Assembly (NCBI GenBank): GCA_903879825.1
Contig: CAIRND010000539.1
Coordinates: 1-7,988 of the forward strand
Origin: an uncultured Geobacteraceae bacterium
GTDB taxonomy: Bacteria > Desulfobacterota > Desulfuromonadia > Geobacterales > Pseudopelobacteraceae
DNA: 7,988 nucleotides
Reading direction: 5' to 3'
Part shown: positions 5,511 to 7,988 of the stretch, piece by piece
How positions within the stretch are numbered: the first letter of the stretch is position 1
Layout: each line of letters begins with the position of its first letter
Notes under the pieces: model-generated
Database searches by the model: none
What the model saw: the letters and a program-made list of their open reading frames with translations, nothing else
Told to the model about the DNA's origin: nothing
Position numbers and translations under genes: made by a program

Positions 5511-6653
5511 TTGTCACATATTGTAACCATCCAATTTACAAAAGCCGGCAAGATGTATGATTTTGACGCTGGTTCTCTTGAACTTGCCAAGGGTGACTAC
5601 CTTGTTGTTGAAACAGAACGGGGAGTCGGAGTCGGCCAGGTGATAAAACCACCCGTGGAAAAAGCTGTCGGCGCACCGGTAACATTGACTCTTGTTAAAC
5701 GCAAGGCTACGCCAGAAGATATGGCTACCGTTGAGCGTATTGCACAGAAAGAGCAGGAGGCGTATCGCTTCTGCGTCAATCGCATAATCGAGCGCAGCAT
5801 GCCAATGAAACTGGTACAGGTCGAGTATCAGTTTGACAGCAGCAAGGCGGTATTTTTCTTTACTGCTGATGGCCGGGTTGATTTTCGTGATCTGGTAAAA
5901 GATTTGGCCCACTCTTTTCATACCCGAATTGAAATGCGCCAGATCGGTGTCCGTGATGAAGCAAAAATGACCGGAGGAATCGGCATCTGTGGCCGCGAAC
6001 TGTGCTGTAGTTCGTTCCTTCGTGAATTTCAACCGGTTTCTGTTAAAATGGCCAAAGAGCAAAATCTGGCACTTAATCCCAATAAAATATCAGGACAATG
6101 CGGACGACTCCTCTGTTGTCTCGATTACGAATACGAAACCTATTGCTGCCTCCGTAAAAACTTTCCGAAATCAGGTAAACGGGTTCGCACCGTCAACGCC
6201 GTTGGAATGGTTGATAAAGTTAATATCCTGACCGGTAACATCACCCTTAAGCTCGACGATAATAAAATAATTGTGATCAAACGTGATGAAATCCTCGGCG
6301 ATGGCGCGCCCTTATCAACTCCGGTTGCGGCAGCAATTCCAGCACCAGCCGCGCCGGCACCACGCACGCGTGAACGGCGTCCCGAGCGGCGCCCTGACCA
6401 GCGTCGCAAGCAGGAAAAAACGTCACTAGAATCATATAACACTCAAGCAGAAAATGCCGAGAAGGCAGCAAATGCGGCACCTGCACCAGCGGCACCATCT
6501 GCTCGCCGGGAGAACAACACCGCACCATCTACTGCGGAAACTCCTGTTGCCGGTCAACCGCGTAAGAAGAGTCGTTCCCGTAAACATGGTCACCGCAAAT
6601 CGCCCGGCACCACCCCCGACAGCAGCGCACCGACACCATCTTCAGGAGCCTGA
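5511..6653 (+). CDS. ricT: PSP1-domain protein, RicT (YaaT) family, with long basic tail
   Basis: Homologue of Bacillus subtilis RicT, part of the RicA-RicF-RicT complex that binds Fe-S clusters and helps RNase Y mature mRNAs. The protein has 380 residues. The conserved part is about 1-265: FTKAGKMYDFD (9-19), VVETERGVGVGQV (32-44), VFFFTADGRVDFRDLVKDLA (114-133), QIGVRDEAKM (144-153), then the cysteine block C160, C165-C166, C197, C202-C203 in GICGRELCC and GQCGRLLCC, which fits cluster binding. An extra pair, C212-C213, follows. Residues 268-380 form a low-complexity tail absent from the roughly 275-residue Bacillus protein. The start is TTG at 5511 behind GGAGGT. It is third in the tmk operon, 30 bases after holB and 1 base before metG; tmk, holB and ricT are also close neighbours in Bacillus. 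No RicA or RicF partner is in the window, so the role here is inferred from the family only. Confidence 0.9.
   Translation: MSHIVTIQFTKAGKMYDFDAGSLELAKGDYLVVETERGVGVGQVIKPPVEKAVGAPVTLTLVKRKATPEDMATVERIAQKEQEAYRFCVNRIIERSMPMKLVQVEYQFDSSKAVFFFTADGRVDFRDLVKDLAHSFHTRIEMRQIGVRDEAKMTGGIGICGRELCCSSFLREFQPVSVKMAKEQNLALNPNKISGQCGRLLCCLDYEYETYCCLRKNFPKSGKRVRTVNAVGMVDKVNILTGNITLKLDDNKIIVIKRDEILGDGAPLSTPVAAAIPAPAAPAPRTRERRPERRPDQRRKQEKTSLESYNTQAENAEKAANAAPAPAAPSARRENNTAPSTAETPVAGQPRKKSRSRKHGHRKSPGTTPDSSAPTPSSGA
6312..6650 (+). other. Coding region for the Ala/Pro-rich, basic, probably disordered tail of RicT
   Basis: Encodes residues 268-380. Two Ala/Pro runs (about 271-284 and 321-330) alternate with strongly basic patches RTRERRPERRPDQRRK (285-300) and RKKSRSRKHGHRK (351-363); the end is rich in Ser, Thr and Pro. 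At the DNA level short units such as GCACCAGC and GCACCATCT recur. Such tails often bind nucleic acid or ribosomes in RNA-processing proteins; here this is inference. The last bases include the metG ribosome site. Confidence 0.75.
6644..6648 (+). promoter_or_regulatory. metG ribosome binding site inside the ricT 3' end
   Basis: AGGAG lies 6 bases before the metG ATG at 6655 and overlaps the codons for the last residues of RicT. With the stop and start arranged as TGATATG, translation of metG is probably coupled to ricT. Confidence 0.7.
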
Positions 6654-6654
6654 T

Positions 6655-7988
6655 ATGAAACCGACTTTTTATGTAACTACACCGATATATTATGTAAACG
6701 ATGTGCCTCATATCGGTCACGCTTATACCACGGTCGCCGGAGATGTTCTGGCGCGCTACAAGCGTCTGATGGGATTCGATGTATATTTTCTGACCGGTAG
6801 TGATGAACATGGCCAAAAAGTGGAAAAGGCTGCCACGACTGCGGGCGAGACTCCACTGGAGCTGGCTGATCGGGTAGTTAAACGCTTTCAGGCTCTCTGG
6901 GAACGACTCGGAATATCTCATACGGACTTTATCCGAACCACTCAGGAACGCCACAAAAATGGTGTCAGCCAAATATTCAAAGACATACTCGATAAAGGTG
7001 ACATCTATCTCGGCGAGTATGAAGACTGGTATTGTACCCCGTGCGAAACATTCTGGACTGAAACCCAGGCGATAGAAGGGCGCTGCCCTGATTGCAACCG
7101 CCCGGTAGAAAAGCTCAAAGAAGAATCATATTTTTTCCGTATGAGCAAATATCAGGAGCAACTGGTAGCGCACATTGAGGCAAATCCTGACTTCATCCAG
7201 CCCAAGAGTAAGCGTAACGAGATCATATCCTTTATCAAAGAGGGGTTACGTGACCTGTCGGTTTCGCGCACCACTTTCTCATGGGGCATTCCAGTGCCAG
7301 GAAATGACCGTCATATCATCTATGTCTGGTTTGACGCCCTGACTAATTACATTACCGCTCTTGGTTACCCTGATGAATCCGGTAATTATGGTCGTTACTG
7401 GCCGGTTGACGTTCACCTGATCGGTAAGGATATCCTCCGCTTTCACGCCGTGTACTGGCCGACTTTTTTAATGGCTGCAGGTCTGCCACTGCCGAAAAAA
7501 GTTTTTGCTCACGGTTGGTGGACGGTTGAAGGTCAGAAAATGAGCAAAAGTCTGCAGAACGTGGTTGAACCAAATATGCTGATTGACAAATACGGCGTGG
7601 ACGCGGTCAGATACTTCCTGCTACGTGAGGTTCCATTTGGCTTGGATGGTGATTTTTCCCACACAGCACTTGTCCAGCGAATCAACTCTGACTTGGCCAA
7701 CGACATTGGCAACCTGCTCAGTCGCTCCACTGCTATGGCGGTTAAATACTTTGGCGGCATCCTTCCCGTGGCTGTTAAAATGGCTGAAACAGACCAGGCT
7801 CTGAAGCAAAAGACGGAAGAGATGGTGACGATTGTCGATAAATTTATCGATGAAATGGCTTTCAGTAAAGCGTTACAGGCAATTTGGGAAGTGATCTCTG
7901 CCGGCAACAAATACATTGATGAATCAGCACCATGGACTCTGGCTAAAGATCCGGCCCAAAGCGACCGACTTGCCACGGTCATGTACAC
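6655..7988 (+). CDS. metG: Methionyl-tRNA synthetase, N-terminal 444 residues (cut by window edge)
   Basis: Class I aminoacyl-tRNA synthetase that charges initiator and elongator tRNA-Met. The open frame runs from ATG 6655 to the right edge without a stop. The HIGH motif is H19-H22 in DVPHIGHAYTT, followed by FLTGSDEHGQK. The connective insertion has a single zinc knuckle set C127-C130 and C144-C147 (CxxC-x13-CxxC). Methionine-pocket and Rossmann segments include YVWFDALTNY (223-232) and HLIGKDILRFHAVYWP (254-269). The signature KMSKS is K295-S299. The helical anticodon-binding domain begins around residue 325; N353 and R357 in IGNLLSR probably correspond to the anticodon-reading Asn and Arg of E. 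coli MetG (N391/R395). Whether it carries the C-terminal EMAP-II-like tRNA-binding domain cannot be seen. The start has a good ribosome site and is 1 base past the ricT stop, at the end of the visible operon. Confidence 0.97.
   Translation, partial: MKPTFYVTTPIYYVNDVPHIGHAYTTVAGDVLARYKRLMGFDVYFLTGSDEHGQKVEKAATTAGETPLELADRVVKRFQALWERLGISHTDFIRTTQERHKNGVSQIFKDILDKGDIYLGEYEDWYCTPCETFWTETQAIEGRCPDCNRPVEKLKEESYFFRMSKYQEQLVAHIEANPDFIQPKSKRNEIISFIKEGLRDLSVSRTTFSWGIPVPGNDRHIIYVWFDALTNYITALGYPDESGNYGRYWPVDVHLIGKDILRFHAVYWPTFLMAAGLPLPKKVFAHGWWTVEGQKMSKSLQNVVEPNMLIDKYGVDAVRYFLLREVPFGLDGDFSHTALVQRINSDLANDIGNLLSRSTAMAVKYFGGILPVAVKMAETDQALKQKTEEMVTIVDKFIDEMAFSKALQAIWEVISAGNKYIDESAPWTLAKDPAQSDRLATVMY

Noticed and set aside
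5514..6062. Antisense open frame of 182 codons opposite ricT.
   Set aside because: It lies wholly opposite a well-conserved gene and its translation shows no recognisable domain; shadow of ricT codon use.
7533..7988. Minus-strand open frame of 151 codons at the right edge.
   Set aside because: It is opposite metG, whose reading frame and motifs are unambiguous.
1..7988. CRISPR arrays, insertion sequences, tRNA or rRNA genes, attachment sites or a defence system.
   Set aside because: No regularly spaced repeats, transposase or integrase motifs, or cloverleaf-like sequence were seen; almost all bases belong to seven recognised housekeeping genes.

Overview
The window is a chromosomal block of seven housekeeping genes from a Gram-negative-type bacterium with intermediate base composition. 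The gene order rnc / radical SAM / M42 peptidase on one side and tmk-holB-ricT(PSP1)-metG on the other, plus the protein sequences, best fit a deltaproteobacterium of the Desulfuromonas/Geobacter/Pelobacter kind. That placement is an inference from remembered family sequences and synteny, not from a search. No mobile element, CRISPR array, tRNA or rRNA was seen.

Layout. Positions 1-677 (minus) hold the first 225 residues of guaB, cut by the left edge. A 172-base AT-rich gap (678-849) carries a candidate guaB promoter and an inverted repeat. A minus-strand run, 3686 down to 850, contains rnc (RNase III), an Elp3-like radical SAM protein and an M42 aminopeptidase. They are joined by a 4-base overlap and a 3-base gap, so they are almost certainly one translationally coupled operon. 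The gap 3687-3856 is a divergent promoter region with a near-consensus sigma-70 promoter facing each way. The plus-strand run, 3857 to the right edge, contains tmk, holB (14-base overlap with tmk), ricT and metG (1-base gap after ricT). metG is cut by the right edge after 444 residues.

The genes serve basic information processing. tmk makes dTDP for DNA synthesis, holB encodes part of the replicative clamp loader, ricT is a PSP1-domain Fe-S protein tied in Bacillus to mRNA processing, and metG charges initiator and elongator tRNA-Met. The other arm has RNase III for double-stranded RNA processing, a radical SAM enzyme of unknown substrate, a cytosolic peptidase and the branch-point enzyme of GMP synthesis. 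Four of the seven starts are judged to be GTG or TTG, and three of these lie in a row (tmk, holB, ricT).

I see no convincing new defence or mobile system. The items most worth a second look are the basic Ala/Pro-rich tail on RicT, the Elp3-like protein without an acetyltransferase domain coupled to rnc, and the compact divergent promoter pair with a palindrome over the rnc -10 box.
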